NCBI GenBank assembly: GCA_030141605.1
Contig: JAQGDQ010000038.1
Span: forward strand, 744,001 to 808,000
DNA length: 64,000 bases
DNA from: Tubiluchus corallicola
Lineage: Eukaryota > Priapulida > Priapulimorpha > Priapulimorphida > Tubiluchidae
Reading direction: 5' to 3'
Below are positions 62,442 to 64,000 of this stretch, one piece after another. The notes beneath the pieces were generated by a model. It ran no database searches and was not told the DNA's origin. It saw only the letters and a program-made list of their open reading frames with translations. Every line of letters starts with the position of its first letter. Position 1 is the stretch's first letter. Both the position numbers and the translations under genes were made by a program.

Positions 62442-63143
62442 TTAAATTAAATTCAACTTATTTGCAACCAACATACGGCCACAGTTGACGAACTCAAGCG
62501 GCTGAGCCCCGCGTCGTACACGAGGTGTAGTGGAACATCCAATAGCATAATTACGTAGATCTGGAAGAGCTATAGAAATGAATCTTCAACATAATGATAC
62601 TTGAAATGTATACATGGTTATATATTATTATTACATGTGTAAATTTTCATATCATTTGCAAACATCATAATTTTTATAGTAGCACACGTTTTGACTTTGC
62701 TTTACATGTGCTTAGTGGGTTTGGTCAAGCAAAAGAACTAGGGAATATTGTTTGATCAAGAACGTAGATTAAATAAAAAATAATTAAGCTGATTAATCTG
62801 CAATAAAGAAAGTCTTATACGAGTAATAATACTACTGAATAGTGATCGTAATTACTGTAATTCTAGATTTCTGGATAGGCCCTACTTCTCTCCTTGAAAT
62901 GAAACGTTGTGAAATTATTCATAAATTGGTGCCCTTCTAGGCTACACCATAGAATAGAATTTTCATACATTTGATACATGTAATATTGCAACATTGAACA
63001 TTGTTATAGTTGTTAGTTAGTAGCAATTAATTTCAATTGGTGGGTATCAATTGTCCAATGACATTACACCCATTCTTCTGTGCATGCTATTTGCATGCTG
63101 TTTCAAACATTTTAATGATAAAGAACATATGGATGAATTGCTG
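62442..63143. other. PUF60 upstream region
   Basis: Contains a relatively GC-rich patch at ~62480-62530 (gctgagccccgcgtcgtaca), a plausible PUF60 promoter or 5' UTR position, then AT-rich DNA without a gene. No transcription-factor site can be assigned. Confidence 0.4.
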
Positions 63144-63674
63144 AATAGGGATGAGCATTCTCTACCAGAAAGCGAATTTAAATCGAAGCAAATATGTAAC
63201 TTGCAAATTCAAATCGAACCTCAGTGCTTCGAATACGAATCAAAATTGAATTGAGATTGAAAGATTTTCGAACAAGTTTTTGAACCACCAGTAAAAATTA
63301 GTCTTACATTGATCATGCATATATCTCGATTTTGTTCTGCAGTAAAATCACTAATAATTTCATTAAAATTGTGCAAAGAAATGACAGCTAAATTATGTAA
63401 TTGCATGATGTTTCAATCGTTTTAATGATAAAAATATCATTAAAACGATTGAAACATCATGCAATTACATAATTTAGCTGTCATTTCTTTGCACAATTTT
63501 AATGAAATTATTAGTGATTTTACTGCAGAACACGTGTGATTGAAATGCTAAATTATTCGAATCTACAGTTTTAGGTTCGAATCGTACTCGAACTAGTGCT
63601 GAATTATTTGAATCAATCATTTTAAATTCGATTTGCACGTTTGAACTCAAACGTTTGGTGCTCACCCCTAATGG
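63144..63674. mobile_element. MITE with AGGGRTGAGCA termini
   Basis: Left end tagggatgagcattc; right end, reverse-complemented, taggggtgagcacc. Both ends have dense ATTCGAAT-type motifs just inside, the texture also seen at 15.3-15.5 kb. About 530 bp, non-coding. Its centre is a long perfect palindrome. Confidence 0.75.
63333..63532. repeat. Perfect 98-bp inverted repeat with 4-bp loop
   Basis: Arm 63333-63430 is the exact reverse complement of 63435-63532, separated by aaaa. I checked it base by base and found no mismatch. Homology stops on both sides at the next base. A transcript from either strand would fold into a ~98-bp duplex hairpin. Confidence 0.96.
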
Positions 63675-64000
63675 TCTTATCTATGTTAAACATTAAAACC
63701 GCAGAAACCGCATGAATCTGTAGGCTGGTATCAAATAATTAATTACTTGCCAATACTTTTCCTGAATTTTGGACTAAGTTTAACACACTAACTGTGGCCT
63801 GTGGCCACTAGTGGCTCAGATTCTATATGCCAATGTGGTTAACGCTGTTGGGCACTGATTACCGCACTAGCCCGTATACCCGTCAGTGACGATACTAACG
63901 GATACTTAGTTCATTCCATTTGGACCAAATCGCATGCGGGCTTCAAAATCCAGCAGCAAAAATTTAACCGAATTTAGCTTAGCTTAGTCCTATTTCACTG
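63675..64000. other. Right-edge sequence without recognised gene
   Basis: 326 bp of non-coding DNA in which I see neither an exon nor a repeat. Confidence 0.5.

Noticed and set aside
1..64000. CRISPR arrays, operons, riboswitches, bacterial-type signals, tRNA or rRNA genes
   Set aside because: Gene structure is plainly eukaryotic; tandem repeats lack CRISPR-like short spacers, and no tRNA cloverleaf or rRNA sequence was recognised.

Overview
The window is nuclear DNA from an animal. It is AT-rich (about two thirds A+T by eye), and its genes are split by GT-AG introns of a few hundred bases to 11.5 kb. It carries single-copy orthologues of metazoan genes (MYCBP2, EXOC1, C1orf43, MTHFS, PUF60), many non-autonomous DNA transposons and decayed LINE fragments. 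Moderate divergence from vertebrate proteins, and a 5-kb intronless first coding exon in MYCBP2, suggest an invertebrate, perhaps an early-branching one such as a sponge or cnidarian. I cannot fix the phylum. Orthologue names come from recognising the translated proteins, not from a database search. Exon borders come from splice consensus and phase; all junctions given for the five main genes keep frame.

Layout. 1-12.4 kb (minus): the N-terminal two thirds of MYCBP2/Highwire (PHR ubiquitin ligase), running off the left edge. 12.4-15.9 kb: divergent intergenic DNA with pentanucleotide repeats. 15.9-29.3 kb (plus): 18 exons of EXOC1 (Sec3); the last ~150 codons are missing. 29.3-31.9 kb: a repeat-bearing junction, then the first two exons of a minus-strand PH-domain gene that also lacks its 3' end. 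34.8-39.1 kb (minus): complete C1orf43 with LINE and hAT insertions in its introns. 39.5-40.9 kb (plus): complete MTHFS, divergent from C1orf43 across ~420 bp. 41.7-62.4 kb (minus): complete PUF60, 14 coding exons, with an unusual proline-rich N-terminal extension and an 11.5-kb intron. 62.4-64 kb: intergenic, with a small transposon holding a perfect 98-bp palindrome.

The genes are unrelated housekeeping or neuronal-type functions: ubiquitin ligation, exocytosis, folate metabolism, splicing. I see no operon logic. The most unusual region is the large PUF60 intron. It holds a ~210-bp tandem array in which every unit, read in the direction of transcription, presents a 3'-splice-site-like motif (U-rich tract then TTTTGCAG), inside larger segmental duplications and interrupted by a foldback transposon. 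PUF60 itself recognises U-rich 3' splice sites, so self-regulation by decoy acceptors is a testable idea. The second point of note is the junction at 29.3-30.7 kb, where two converging genes both lose their 3' ends.
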